Positions 27,161 through 35,987 of a stretch of 48,518 bases of DNA are shown piece by piece (within the stretch, counting starts at the first letter, position 1; each line of letters starts with the position of its first letter). The notes under the pieces were generated by a model. It searched no databases. It was given only the letters and a program-made list of their open reading frames with translations, and had not been told where the DNA came from. Location of the stretch: positions 1 through 48,518 of the forward strand of contig CAIYVA010000082.1 of the NCBI GenBank assembly GCA_903929455.1. The letters are read 5' to 3'. The translations under genes and the position numbers were made by a program. Source of the DNA: an uncultured Pseudomonadota bacterium (lineage in GTDB: Bacteria > Pseudomonadota > Gammaproteobacteria > Steroidobacterales > Steroidobacteraceae).

Positions 27161-27571
27161 TTAAGCGACCAGAGCCTCATCCTGCTGGCTGAAGGCAAAG
27201 CCAATCACTATTTGCTCAAGCTCTGCGCGCGAGCGCGCCACCATAAGCTCAAGGTCACGGGCCACGCGGGCGATGGCGGCCTGTCGCTCACCACCTAGCC
27301 CAAGATCATTGACACTAATCAGCGTCTCAACCGCTGACCGTAAGTGCTCAGCCGCTATCGTCGCACCCATGGCGTCAAGGCCAGTGGCCACCGCCAGTAA
27401 CTCACTTAACGGCGCATCGGCTAAGGTGCGTGTCATGGAATAATCAACGCACGCAGACACCCACTGACTCACCCGCAGCAAATGCCATTCAGCATCCGTC
27501 AGCGACGCTGAGCCGTCTCGCTGCAACTTGGTGCGAAGCGCTTGAGAGATGAGGTCAAACGTAGGTGACAT
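27161..27571 (-). CDS. Small helical protein of unknown function
   Basis: A 136-residue frame from the ATG at 27571, which has GGAAG eight bases upstream; a TTG at 27586 is an alternative. Composition is alanine- and leucine-rich with an expected all-helical structure (for example TDAEWHLLRVSQWVSACV and RVARDLELMVARSRAELEQIV). No signal peptide, membrane segment or metal motif is visible. I do not recognise a family. The antisense strand has no better frame. It is separated from the upstream LysR gene by a gap holding an inverted repeat. Confidence 0.55.
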   Translation of the reverse strand: MSPTFDLISQALRTKLQRDGSASLTDAEWHLLRVSQWVSACVDYSMTRTLADAPLSELLAVATGLDAMGATIAAEHLRSAVETLISVNDLGLGGERQAAIARVARDLELMVARSRAELEQIVIGFAFSQQDEALVA

Positions 27572-27641
27572 ACACGCTGCTTCCAAAATGTGACGCAGTT
27601 CAAGGTGTGCCTGAGTACAGTCTGCTAGGCACGCCCCTGCA

Positions 27642-27672
27642 GTTTAACATATGTCGGCGCGTTATGTTAAGC
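27642..27672. repeat. Inverted repeat upstream of the small unknown gene
   Basis: GTTTAACATA (27642-27651) and TATGTTAAGC (27663-27672) are inverted copies with one mismatch across an 11-base spacer. The 27572-27793 gap also contains a weaker ATCAAT/ATTGAT pair near 27728. This is a possible operator for the small leftward gene; no gene was seen in the gap. Confidence 0.35.
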
Positions 27673-27793
27673 CGGGCGGCGACCCCGGCTCGCAGAATGG
27701 TCTTGGCGCAAACAAAAATGTTATTAATCAATGCTTTAATTGATAAGTGACAGGCGCTGCGTGCGATCCAACTGGGCAAATCGCGTGACGTGC

Positions 27794-28681
27794 CTAGCGG
27801 CGTAGTTCCGTCAACGCCCAACTCAGAAACGAACGCACTTCGGGCCGAGCGCGGTCGTCCGAGCGGTACACCACGTAGTACAGCTCATCCGACTCAATTT
27901 CGGTGTCATTGATGCGAAGAAAGCGCCCAGGTCGCAAGGCTCTTTCACACACGAAGGTAGGCACCAGCGCGATACCCAACCCCCGTTCAGCGGCGCTGAC
28001 CGCCGCCGGTAGCGTATCTACCTGAATCAGCATGTGACTCGACGCCAGCGCAATTCCTGAGCGCTTTGACCACTCGGTCCACAGGTTCGCCCGTGGCCGA
28101 TACACCACGCGCCGATGCTTCTCAAATAATCGCTCCCCCGCTTCCTTAGCAACGATCGCAACGGAACGCGCAGTCGCCGCCACAAAGCGAGGCCGAAATA
28201 ATTCGGTCGCCACGTGCTCACCGGGTGGCTGTGATGCCATCACGATCGATACATCTGCTCGCGCATGATGTTCATCGAGCACCGCCTCGTTTGCCTGAAT
28301 CTCTACGTCGATTCTAGGCTGCAATGCAAAAAAACTAGACAGCCGGGGAATCAACAATTCCGTCGCTAAAAAAGGCGGCGCCGCAATCCGCAATATTTTA
28401 CGTCGCGAGCGCTTGGCTGCTCGATCGAGTGCTGTGTCTAAGCCTGCGAGCAGCGGATCCACTTCGCTTTGTAGTGCGCGTCCTGCATCGGTCAGCTCGA
28501 TCGCGCGTGTCTTTCGTACAAACACCCGCTGCCCTAGGTGTTTTTCCAAATCACGAATGCGATGACTAATGGCGGATGGGGTTACACACAAGATATCAGC
28601 AGCCGCCTTAAAGCTGAGCTCGCGAGCGGCGACAGAAAATGCCCGCAAACCGTCGATCAATGCCTGCCTTGGAATTCTCAT
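27794..28681 (-). CDS. LysR-family transcriptional regulator (GcvA-like)
   Basis: A 295-residue regulator. The winged helix-turn-helix is at residues 14-60 (LSFKAAADILCVTPSAISHRIRDLEKHLG, split). The effector domain runs from about 92 to 290 and starts RKILRIAAPPFLA. The DNA-binding part resembles the GcvA group, whose E. coli member controls glycine cleavage. That fits its place as the last gene of the sarcosine oxidase operon, ten bases after soxG. It probably senses an intermediate such as glycine or sarcosine, but ligand and target are inferred. Confidence 0.88.
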   Translation of the reverse strand: MRIPRQALIDGLRAFSVAARELSFKAAADILCVTPSAISHRIRDLEKHLGQRVFVRKTRAIELTDAGRALQSEVDPLLAGLDTALDRAAKRSRRKILRIAAPPFLATELLIPRLSSFFALQPRIDVEIQANEAVLDEHHARADVSIVMASQPPGEHVATELFRPRFVAATARSVAIVAKEAGERLFEKHRRVVYRPRANLWTEWSKRSGIALASSHMLIQVDTLPAAVSAAERGLGIALVPTFVCERALRPGRFLRINDTEIESDELYYVVYRSDDRARPEVRSFLSWALTELRR

Positions 28682-28691
28682 ACGAATCCGT

Positions 28692-29195
28692 TTACCCAGT
28701 CGTCACGGTCAGAGCGGCGCCAAGCCGCTCAACCGCGGCTACCCAGTCAGACGCCACGCTGGCATGCACCCACACAGTGAAACCCAGCTCATCGCGCACT
28801 AAGATCGATGGGCAATCAAACAGTGTTACTGCCGCACACTCTCGACCCTGCAACGTGGCCTCCACATCGATGGTTGACGCCAATACGCGCTGGGCACCCG
28901 GGCCTTGCAATGTCATCGCCACCCACTTACCCGTGACCTCAACCCAACTGCCCCACTGCGCAGCTGCCCGTATGCGCGCCTCAAACGCTGCACTCGGTCC
29001 GACTAACAACCAGCGGCCAGGTGCAAAATAAAGACTGCTGCCACCATCATCGGTACCTGTAACGGTACCGGGCCGACGTGGCAATCCTAGGCCATCACCT
29101 GCTGTACTCGACGCATCAAACGCGGCGATCTCCACTACCCGTACCGCGACGGACCTCACCAGCCAGCACGACTCTGTTTGCACGTGTGTGCTCAT
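28692..29195 (-). CDS. soxG: Sarcosine oxidase gamma subunit
   Basis: A 167-residue protein. Sequence alone gives weak similarity (FAPGRWLLVGP, ALQGP-like MTLQGPGAQRVLAS, and FTVWVHASVASDWV), which are T-protein-fold signatures found in SoxG. Position is decisive: its ATG overlaps the soxA stop by four bases (ATGA), the canonical soxBDAG order. SoxG is part of the heterotetramer that oxidises sarcosine to glycine. It is shorter than many SoxG proteins. Confidence 0.83.
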   Translation of the reverse strand: MSTHVQTESCWLVRSVAVRVVEIAAFDASSTAGDGLGLPRRPGTVTGTDDGGSSLYFAPGRWLLVGPSAAFEARIRAAAQWGSWVEVTGKWVAMTLQGPGAQRVLASTIDVEATLQGRECAAVTLFDCPSILVRDELGFTVWVHASVASDWVAAVERLGAALTVTTG

Positions 29196-32134
29196 GATTT
29201 GATCCGCTCACCTGTTGGATCCACATGCACAGTCGATGTGACCCGCACCGGTGTCTCCTGACCACGCAGCGGATCGCGTGCGATCAGCGTGGCGCCCTCT
29301 ATCGCCTGTGCTCGGGCAAGCAGCGCAAGTCCAATCCACTCATTCAAAGTGGGACTAAACACGCTCGAGGTAATGTAGCCCAAAGGTTGCGTTGACGACA
29401 GGGTGGTGAGCTGAGCACCCGCTAAAAATCCACTACAGCCATCGACAGCGCGTACCCCAACGAGTCGGCCTCGTGTTGGCTCATGAAAGGCTGGCCGATC
29501 AAGCAACGCGCGACCGACGCACGGGTTGCCTAAACGCACTAGGCTGTCCATATTCAGATCACCCGGTGTCGTCTGTCCATTTAATTCGGAGCTCACCAGA
29601 TAGCCTTTTTCAACACGTAAGATATCGAGCGCATCGATGCCGTAAGGCTCAAGACCGCTAGTAACCAACGCTTCCCACAAAGCCACCGCAGCGGCAGGGC
29701 CTACATGCAGCTCATAGGCCAGCTCACCCGAGAAGCTCGCACGCAGCACCGTCAGTGCCACCCCTGCATAATGTCCCTGAGCAAAATCCATATGCGTCAG
29801 AGTCTCGATGCGAGACTGCCACTCGCTGCCTAAGACATGTTGAATGGCAGCCCGACTGCGCGGACCGGCCACTGCTATCACGCTCCACGCATCAGTAATA
29901 TCGGTCAGCGTCACTGCGCGCCCCGGCCAATCCACCTCACGATAGTGTTCGAAGTGCGACAGCATGTGTTCCGCATGCCCAGAGCTGGTCGTCGCAATAA
30001 AGCGATCCGCAGCCAGACGCAGCACAATGCCATCATCTAACACCATGCCATCTTCGCGTAGATTGACCATGTACTTCGATCGACCAATCTTAATGGTGCT
30101 CGCCTTAGTCAGATACATCGAATCCAAGAACGCAGCGACATCTGCTCCCACCACTTCAATTTTACCTAAGGTAGACCCATCAACGATCCCACCCGTGGTG
30201 CGCACTCGACGCGCTTCAGTCACCGCCGCGATCGCGGCGTCCGCGCCGTTTGATCGATAAAAACGAGGACGCATCCAAAGACCCATCGGATCAAGCACAC
30301 CACCGTGTGAGACGTGCCAGTCATGCAAGGGAGTTCGCTTCGCAACGCGCAGAGCGGATCCCACCCGTAACCCTGCCATCGCACGCATGGTCATCGGATG
30401 ATAGGGTGGTCTGGGTCGACTGAGACCCACAGACTCGATGGACTCGCCTTTAAGCTCAGCTAATATCGCGGCGCCTAGCACGGTACTGGTGCGGCCTTGT
30501 TCAGTGCCAATACCCAAGGTGGCGTAGCGTTTCACGTGCTCGATGTCTCTAAAACCCTCCGCTAATGACGCGCGCAGATCAGCCACCGTGACATCATTCT
30601 GAAAATCAATAAACTGTCGCTTCTCTTGCGACGGTGTGCAAGGCGCGCGCCAATAGGGTGCTAACCGAGGTGCTGGATCGCCTAAGCCCATTGGGATGCC
30701 AGCACCATCACTGACCAAGCCTAACTCGCTCATAACGCGCGCCGTCACGCTGGCAGCTTCTGATAACACAGCAGCCAACTCAAAGTGACCTGAGGAGGCA
30801 CCGACCGTCACGCGACCGATAGGCTGATCAGTGACCGTGAAGGTCGCTTTATCAGCGGCATAGCGCGTCGTACCGCCTCCCTGCAAGCCCGCGTGCATTG
30901 CAGGCGACCAACCTCCACTGGTCAACAATAGATCGCAGGCGATGCGCTTGGCTTTACCGCTTCGCAAGTGCTGGATGTCAACACCCGTTACCGTACGCCA
31001 ACCCTTGGCAGAGACCACTGCAGACTCTGACAAACACAACACACCAGCGACCTGCAAACTGGCGCAGTGACGAGCCGTCACAGCATCTTGCTCCAGTACC
31101 GCGGCAGAGCGCGTGTCAATCACTGCTCGCACCGACACACCCGCCTTCACTAAACGAGCGGCGGCTGCATAGGCACGCTGATGATTGGCAAAGATCACCG
31201 CACGCCGACCCGTGAGTGCGCCATAACGACGACTCAGACGTTCCGCAGCCCCAAGCAACATCACACCCGGCAGATCGTTGTTGATCAGAGCAATCGGTCG
31301 CTCGATCGCACCCATCGCAATCACAAGTACACGCGATCGGATGTGAAATACCTTATTGTGACCCGCAAGACCACCGGGCTCGTGATGCGCGATATGTACG
31401 CCACCGGTGCCACCCACTAAGGTGGTATCAGTCAGGATGCGCACACCCAGCGTCTGTAGCATCTGCTCCGTGGCCGTTACCCAACTGGTCGCCGGTTGTC
31501 CATCAACAAGCGCACTCTCAAACTCAAGTTCGCCACCCAGTACCGGCTCTCGCTCAACCAACACCACGCGCGCACCGGTATGGGCAGCGACTAAGGCAGC
31601 TGATAGACCGGCTGCACCGGCACCAGCCACCAACACGTCACAGCTGAGGTATTCCACAGCGGCGACCGGCAGATCACTGGCGCCTGGCGCCTCCCCGAGG
31701 CCCGCGAGGCGCCGAATCAGTGATTCATAGGTGCGCCAAGAAGGCCACATGAACGTCTTATAGTAGAAGCCGGCACCAAAAAAGCCGCTACCCAGTTGTA
31801 ATAGTGACGCCACATCGAAGCGCAGTGACGGCCAACGGTTTTGACTTTTTAAAACCAAGCCCTCTCTCAGTTGCAGCTGCGGGGCCGACACGTTGGGAAT
31901 CACCATCGGTGTCACTCCCACGGTCAAAAGCGCATTTGGCTCTTCCGGACCGACCGCCAGTAACCCGCGCAAGCGTCTGTATTTAACACTGCGCCCTAAG
32001 GCGAATATGCCGTGGGCCATTAACACCGACGCCGCCGTATCACCCACCTGCGCCTCATACTCCCGTCCATCAAAGATAAAACGAAGCGTTTTATCTGACA
32101 GTCGCGTGCCGACTCTTTTAATCGCAGCCTTCAT
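29192..32134 (-). CDS. soxA: Sarcosine oxidase alpha subunit
   Basis: A 980-residue subunit. The N-terminal ferredoxin-like domain (residues 18-75, RFIFDGREYEAQVGD and SVKYRRLRG) precedes the NAD-binding domain with GAGAAG at 171-176. From about residue 590 to the end comes the GcvT-like tetrahydrofolate domain (AVAGPRSRAAIQHVLG and SGELAYELHVGP). The enzyme oxidises sarcosine at SoxB and passes the methylene group to tetrahydrofolate here. The start overlaps soxD and the end overlaps soxG, each by four bases, suggesting equal production. The length agrees with known SoxA. Confidence 0.93.
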   Translation of the reverse strand: MKAAIKRVGTRLSDKTLRFIFDGREYEAQVGDTAASVLMAHGIFALGRSVKYRRLRGLLAVGPEEPNALLTVGVTPMVIPNVSAPQLQLREGLVLKSQNRWPSLRFDVASLLQLGSGFFGAGFYYKTFMWPSWRTYESLIRRLAGLGEAPGASDLPVAAVEYLSCDVLVAGAGAAGLSAALVAAHTGARVVLVEREPVLGGELEFESALVDGQPATSWVTATEQMLQTLGVRILTDTTLVGGTGGVHIAHHEPGGLAGHNKVFHIRSRVLVIAMGAIERPIALINNDLPGVMLLGAAERLSRRYGALTGRRAVIFANHQRAYAAAARLVKAGVSVRAVIDTRSAAVLEQDAVTARHCASLQVAGVLCLSESAVVSAKGWRTVTGVDIQHLRSGKAKRIACDLLLTSGGWSPAMHAGLQGGGTTRYAADKATFTVTDQPIGRVTVGASSGHFELAAVLSEAASVTARVMSELGLVSDGAGIPMGLGDPAPRLAPYWRAPCTPSQEKRQFIDFQNDVTVADLRASLAEGFRDIEHVKRYATLGIGTEQGRTSTVLGAAILAELKGESIESVGLSRPRPPYHPMTMRAMAGLRVGSALRVAKRTPLHDWHVSHGGVLDPMGLWMRPRFYRSNGADAAIAAVTEARRVRTTGGIVDGSTLGKIEVVGADVAAFLDSMYLTKASTIKIGRSKYMVNLREDGMVLDDGIVLRLAADRFIATTSSGHAEHMLSHFEHYREVDWPGRAVTLTDITDAWSVIAVAGPRSRAAIQHVLGSEWQSRIETLTHMDFAQGHYAGVALTVLRASFSGELAYELHVGPAAAVALWEALVTSGLEPYGIDALDILRVEKGYLVSSELNGQTTPGDLNMDSLVRLGNPCVGRALLDRPAFHEPTRGRLVGVRAVDGCSGFLAGAQLTTLSSTQPLGYITSSVFSPTLNEWIGLALLARAQAIEGATLIARDPLRGQETPVRVTSTVHVDPTGERIKS

Positions 32135-32373
32135 GAGGTCACAGCACCCAGCAGGTTCATCTCAAGCACCTCACCGGTAGACGGATTGCGGCGCGCCTTT
32201 AGCCACGCCCGACAACCACGCACGTGTTGCCAATACTCGTGACTGTCGTCTACTTGGTTAATTCTGAGATACACGGCGGAGAGTGGATCATCACCCGCAT
32301 TAGGAAGTGTTTTATGAAACGCGAACTCCGCAAGTTCCCGTACGCCGCAAAAAGGGCAGCTCAGTGAAGTCAT
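32131..32373 (-). CDS. soxD: Sarcosine oxidase delta subunit
   Basis: An 80-residue zinc protein. Cys6 and Cys9 (CPFCG) with His50 and Cys54 (HVRGC) form the expected zinc site, keeping the His-x3-Cys spacing of known SoxD. The early RELAEF and the LRINQVDDSHEYWQHVRGC region match the family. It overlaps soxB at its start and soxA at its end by four bases each. It is a structural subunit of heterotetrameric sarcosine oxidase. Confidence 0.92.
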   Translation of the reverse strand: MTSLSCPFCGVRELAEFAFHKTLPNAGDDPLSAVYLRINQVDDSHEYWQHVRGCRAWLKARRNPSTGEVLEMNLLGAVTS

Positions 32374-33647
32374 AAGCGCACCGGAAAAGGGCCATAGCCT
32401 GGCTCATCGAGCAGGTGTCCGGTCGCAAACCGCGACAATGCATAGCCTTTGATCAGATCCGGTGCCGTACCCGTCGCAACCAACGTGGCACAAGCGGCAC
32501 CGGATGCGGGGATGGTCTTAAAGCCACCGTAGCACCAGCCTGCATTTAGAAAAACGTTGTCGTAGCGGCAGCGATCAATGATCGGACTGCCATCCATCGT
32601 CATGTCATTGGTGCCTGCCCACTGCCTGACAATTTTCACACCGGCCAATTGCGGAAACAAATCAACGGCACCCGCCACCACGTCTTGCATGCGATCCCAT
32701 GTGCCTTCGCGCGTGTAGGATGGAAAGCCATCTAAATGACCTCCCATCACTAAGCCACCGCGATCAGACTGAGAGAGGTAGGTCTCGCCATGACCTGGGA
32801 ACACTGACACCATCACGGTATCTAGAAAAGGTTTGATGGGCTCAGACACCATGGCCTGTAACAAATGGGTCTCGATGGGTAGTGGCACACCGAGCATCGT
32901 GCCAATCATGCCGGTGTGACCGGCTGTTGCGAATAAGATGCGCTCTGCGCGCACATAGCCACGCGTTGTCTCTACCCCTTCCGCAACATCGGCATGCGAT
33001 CGCACGCCGGTGACCTCACAGTCCTCAATGATATCAACCCCAAGCGCACTGGCAGCACGGGCATACCCCCACGCCACAGCGTCATGTCGGACCGTACCAC
33101 CGCGTGCTTGCACCAAAGCGCCCGCCAAGGGAAAGCGTCGTACCCGCCGCGGTGCCAGTTGCGGGTAGGCACGCTCGAGCGCCGCTACGTCCAACAGCTC
33201 CGCATCAATACCTGCCAAACGCAGCGCATTGCCCCGTCTCGCCATGGCGGGTATCTCATCCTCAGACACCGCCAAATCAACTACACCCCGCGGGCTATAC
33301 ATCACGTTGTAGTTCAGATCACGCGATAAGGTGCCCCAACGACGCAATGCATCCTCGTAAAAATAGTGATTTTCTGGCAACAAATAATTGGAGCGAACAA
33401 TGGTGGTATTGCGCCCCACATTGCCGTAACCCACCAATCGCTTCTCAAGGATCGCGATGCGCTTAATGCCATGATCGCGCGCTAAGTGGTACGCGGTCGC
33501 TAAGCCGTGACCGCCAGCACCGACGATCACCACATCGTAGTGATCTTTTAAAGTGCGTCCCGTCCACAGTGGCCGCCAATACCGGCTACCTGCCCATCTT
33601 GCGCGCAGCAACGCTAAGGCAGAGTAGTGACGGCGCGCTAATGGCAT
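32370..33647 (-). CDS. soxB: Sarcosine oxidase beta subunit
   Basis: A 425-residue flavoprotein holding the sarcosine-oxidising site. The dinucleotide fold is at 38-56 (VVIVGAGGHGLATAYHLA), with the family pieces GRNTTIVRSNYL at 78-89 and AGWCYGGFKTIPASG near the end. His188, in VRHDAVAWGYA, corresponds by context to the histidine that holds FMN covalently in known SoxB. The ATG at 33647 lies 13 bases after the TetR stop, so the regulator and enzyme genes share a transcript. A roughly 35-residue basic, aromatic N-terminal stretch before the flavin fold is normal for the family. Confidence 0.92.
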   Translation of the reverse strand: MPLARRHYSALALLRARWAGSRYWRPLWTGRTLKDHYDVVIVGAGGHGLATAYHLARDHGIKRIAILEKRLVGYGNVGRNTTIVRSNYLLPENHYFYEDALRRWGTLSRDLNYNVMYSPRGVVDLAVSEDEIPAMARRGNALRLAGIDAELLDVAALERAYPQLAPRRVRRFPLAGALVQARGGTVRHDAVAWGYARAASALGVDIIEDCEVTGVRSHADVAEGVETTRGYVRAERILFATAGHTGMIGTMLGVPLPIETHLLQAMVSEPIKPFLDTVMVSVFPGHGETYLSQSDRGGLVMGGHLDGFPSYTREGTWDRMQDVVAGAVDLFPQLAGVKIVRQWAGTNDMTMDGSPIIDRCRYDNVFLNAGWCYGGFKTIPASGAACATLVATGTAPDLIKGYALSRFATGHLLDEPGYGPFPVRL

Positions 33648-33660
33648 AGCACCTGATTCC

Positions 33661-34251
33661 TCATGGCAGCACCAGCTTCAAAATCTGTCCGACCAACTGC
33701 TTCCGTCGCTTCGCAGGGAAGCGTGCCGGCTCGAAATTGGCGCCAATCCATAGACCGTCGATCGCCGCACAAAGCAAGGCGACCGCATCCTCCATTGAAA
33801 CAGGCGCTTTGATGTGCCGACGGCGTACCGCCTCAGTCACCTGCTGCGTGAGGTAGCGACGCCAACGAGCATAATAGTTGCGGTGTATTTTAGCGAGCAC
33901 TGGGTTATGCACCGCGCCGCCCCACAAACTAAGCCAAACCGCCATAAAACTTTGCACCCCGGGGCCTGGCACCATAAATTCAAGCGCCGCCCGTACCCGA
34001 GCAAGCCCAGGCGCCGTGTCCCGTAAAATCACCTCTAGGTCTTTAAACGACTCGGCCGCTACCCACTGAAAAGTGAAAGCAACCAGAGCATCCTTGTCTG
34101 CGAAGTAGTGGGTCAGCACACCGATGCTGAATCCACCTTCTTTGGCGATTTTACGGATGGTCGCGTGCTCTGGACCATCCCGCTGGATAACCCTCACCGC
34201 CAATTCGGCCAATTCTTGACGACGCTGGTTATGGTCAACGATTTTTGGCAT
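33661..34251 (-). CDS. TetR-family regulator, BetI-like
   Basis: A 196-residue repressor. The helix-turn-helix covers residues 29-50 (ATIRKIAKEGGFSIGVLTHYF), with ADKDALV after it. The ATG at 34251 gives the BetI-like opening MPKIVDHNQRRQEL; the frame extends to 34311 but the extra residues do not fit. BetI controls choline-to-betaine genes, so a quaternary amine ligand is plausible here. It is the first gene of the sox operon and divergent from mttB, so it is well placed to control both directions. Confidence 0.87.
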   Translation of the reverse strand: MPKIVDHNQRRQELAELAVRVIQRDGPEHATIRKIAKEGGFSIGVLTHYFADKDALVAFTFQWVAAESFKDLEVILRDTAPGLARVRAALEFMVPGPGVQSFMAVWLSLWGGAVHNPVLAKIHRNYYARWRRYLTQQVTEAVRRRHIKAPVSMEDAVALLCAAIDGLWIGANFEPARFPAKRRKQLVGQILKLVLP

Positions 34252-34335
34252 GGCGGCTCTCGTCGGCGGCGCGTACGTCCGCCCTAATAAAGACAGAGCA
34301 TAGCGCAGCAAAGGAGCGCCTGCTTAATAATTACA

Positions 34336-34371
34336 CTTGTTATAAAATAGGCCGCCCTGTGCTATAACAGG
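34336..34371. promoter_or_regulatory. Paired 16-bp dyad elements, candidate TetR operator
   Basis: CTTGTTATAAAATAGG (34336-34351) and CCTGTGCTATAACAGG (34356-34371) are inverted relatives: reversing the second gives a sequence matching the first at 12 of 16 positions. The second alone has CCTGT/ACAGG arms. Their starts are 20 bases apart, about two DNA turns. They sit in the divergent control region (34252-34428) and overlap AT-rich promoter-like hexamers for both operons. Binding by the BetI-like regulator is inferred. Confidence 0.5.
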
Positions 34372-34428
34372 ACGAATACTGGCAGCACCTAACACCGACT
34401 GACCGATCTGGCTTGATAGGAGAACGGC

Positions 34429-35982
34429 TTGACTGATCCAAATCTCAGCGCTCGTACCCCGCGTGGCTTATCGCGCGAAACCCGTCGGGTCGCGCGTGAG
34501 CAAGCCCAAGCAATCAAGCTGCCCTATATCCGCCGCAAGCTACCGACCATTGATTTGCTGAGCTCAGAGGCGGTAGAGATTATTGAAGCCAATGCCGAGA
34601 CTATCCTTGAGGAAATCGGCGTGGAATTTCGTCGTGACCCAGAATCGCTTCGTCTATGGCGCGAGGCCGGCGCCGATGTGATCGGTGAGCGCGTGCGCAT
34701 CCCACGTGGCTTAGCACGCCAACTCCTGAAGACAGCACCGCGTGAATTCACGGTGCACGCACGGAACCCGTTGCGGGATGTGCGTTTTGGTGGCGATGCC
34801 ACGGTGTTCTCACCCGTCGGCGGGCCACCCTTTGTCACAGACCTCGATCGTGGCCGGCGATATGGGACACTCGAGGATCTGCATAATTTCATTAAGCTCG
34901 CGCACATGGCGCCTGCCATTCACTTCTCAGGTGGTAGCACCGTTGAACCCATGGATATCCCGGCGGGCAAGCGCCACCTAGATGTGCAATATGCTTTTTT
35001 CCGCTACAGCGATCAAGGCTGTGAGGCGACACCTGAAACACCCGGTCACGCCGCCGACGCCATCAAAATGGCGCAGCTGGTATTTGGCGAAGACTATGTT
35101 GATCAACACCCGGTTGTCCTCGGAAACATTAATTCCAACTCACCGCTGACCTTTGATGGACGGATGCTCGGTGCCTTGCGGGTATTCGCAGCGCACAACC
35201 AAGGCACCATTGTTGTTCCTGCTGTCTTGGCCGGGGCAATGGGACCGGTGACTGCCGCAGGTTGCATGTCAGAGATACTGGCAGAGACCCTTGCCGGCAT
35301 GGCACTCACCCAATTGGTACGCAAAGGCGCGCCCGTGATCATGGGATCGTTCGTTGGCGCCATTTCGATGCGTACCGGGGCGCCAACGTTTGGCACACCG
35401 GAAGCCACGCAGATGATTTTTGCGACAGCGCAATTAGCACGCCGACTGGGCGTCCCCTGCCGCAGTGGTGGCTCTTTGTGTTCAGCCAAAACGGCCGATG
35501 CGCAAGCTGCCTACGAGAGCGCGCACACGCTGTTGCCTACCTTGCTTGCTGGCGTCAACCTGGTCACCCATGCGGCAGGCTGGCTAGAGGGCGGCTTAGT
35601 CTCAGGTTATGAGAAATTTGTGATGGATGCAGATCAACTGGCCATGATGCAATCCCTCGCCTCGGGTATGGATCTCACGGCGCGCGGTCAAGCACTGGAT
35701 GCGATTCGAGAGGTAGGGCCTGGGGGGCACTTTTTAGGATGCGCCCACACACAGGCAAACTTTGAGACCGCCTTCTATCAATCCACCATCGCTGATTATT
35801 CATCGTACGAACAGTGGTCTAGTGAGGGTAGCTTGTCTGCCGAGCAGCGCGCCAATAAGGTATGGAAGAAGATGCTGGCGGAGTATCAAGACCCTGGCAT
35901 TGATCCAGCACAGGATGAGGCGATGCTGCACTTCATGCAGAAACGACGCGCTGAACTGACCGACAATATTGAAGAGGAATAA
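34429..35982 (+). CDS. mttB: MttB-family (COG5598) methyltransferase, non-pyrrolysine
   Basis: A 517-residue protein of the trimethylamine methyltransferase family. Landmarks are ILEEIGVEF near 60, FTVHARNPLRDVRFGG, CEATPETPGHAAD, and PVIMGSFVGAISMRTGAPTFG. No in-frame amber codon occurs, so it is not a pyrrolysine enzyme. Non-pyrrolysine relatives include MtgB, which demethylates glycine betaine in anaerobes using a corrinoid protein. The start is a TTG at 34429 with AGGAGA seven bases upstream. The dehydrogenase gene follows after five bases. The likely reaction is demethylation of a quaternary amine, perhaps betaine to dimethylglycine, but the acceptor is unclear because no corrinoid protein gene is present. 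Confidence 0.87.
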   Translation: MTDPNLSARTPRGLSRETRRVAREQAQAIKLPYIRRKLPTIDLLSSEAVEIIEANAETILEEIGVEFRRDPESLRLWREAGADVIGERVRIPRGLARQLLKTAPREFTVHARNPLRDVRFGGDATVFSPVGGPPFVTDLDRGRRYGTLEDLHNFIKLAHMAPAIHFSGGSTVEPMDIPAGKRHLDVQYAFFRYSDQGCEATPETPGHAADAIKMAQLVFGEDYVDQHPVVLGNINSNSPLTFDGRMLGALRVFAAHNQGTIVVPAVLAGAMGPVTAAGCMSEILAETLAGMALTQLVRKGAPVIMGSFVGAISMRTGAPTFGTPEATQMIFATAQLARRLGVPCRSGGSLCSAKTADAQAAYESAHTLLPTLLAGVNLVTHAAGWLEGGLVSGYEKFVMDADQLAMMQSLASGMDLTARGQALDAIREVGPGGHFLGCAHTQANFETAFYQSTIADYSSYEQWSSEGSLSAEQRANKVWKKMLAEYQDPGIDPAQDEAMLHFMQKRRAELTDNIEEE

Positions 35983-35987
35983 AGAGA

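Noticed and set aside
31893-32180. Plus-strand frames over the soxA region
   Set aside because: They are antisense shadows of a gene with clear SoxA domains.
34429-35982. Pyrrolysine-type trimethylamine methyltransferase
   Set aside because: No in-frame amber codon occurs in the gene and no pyl genes are present.
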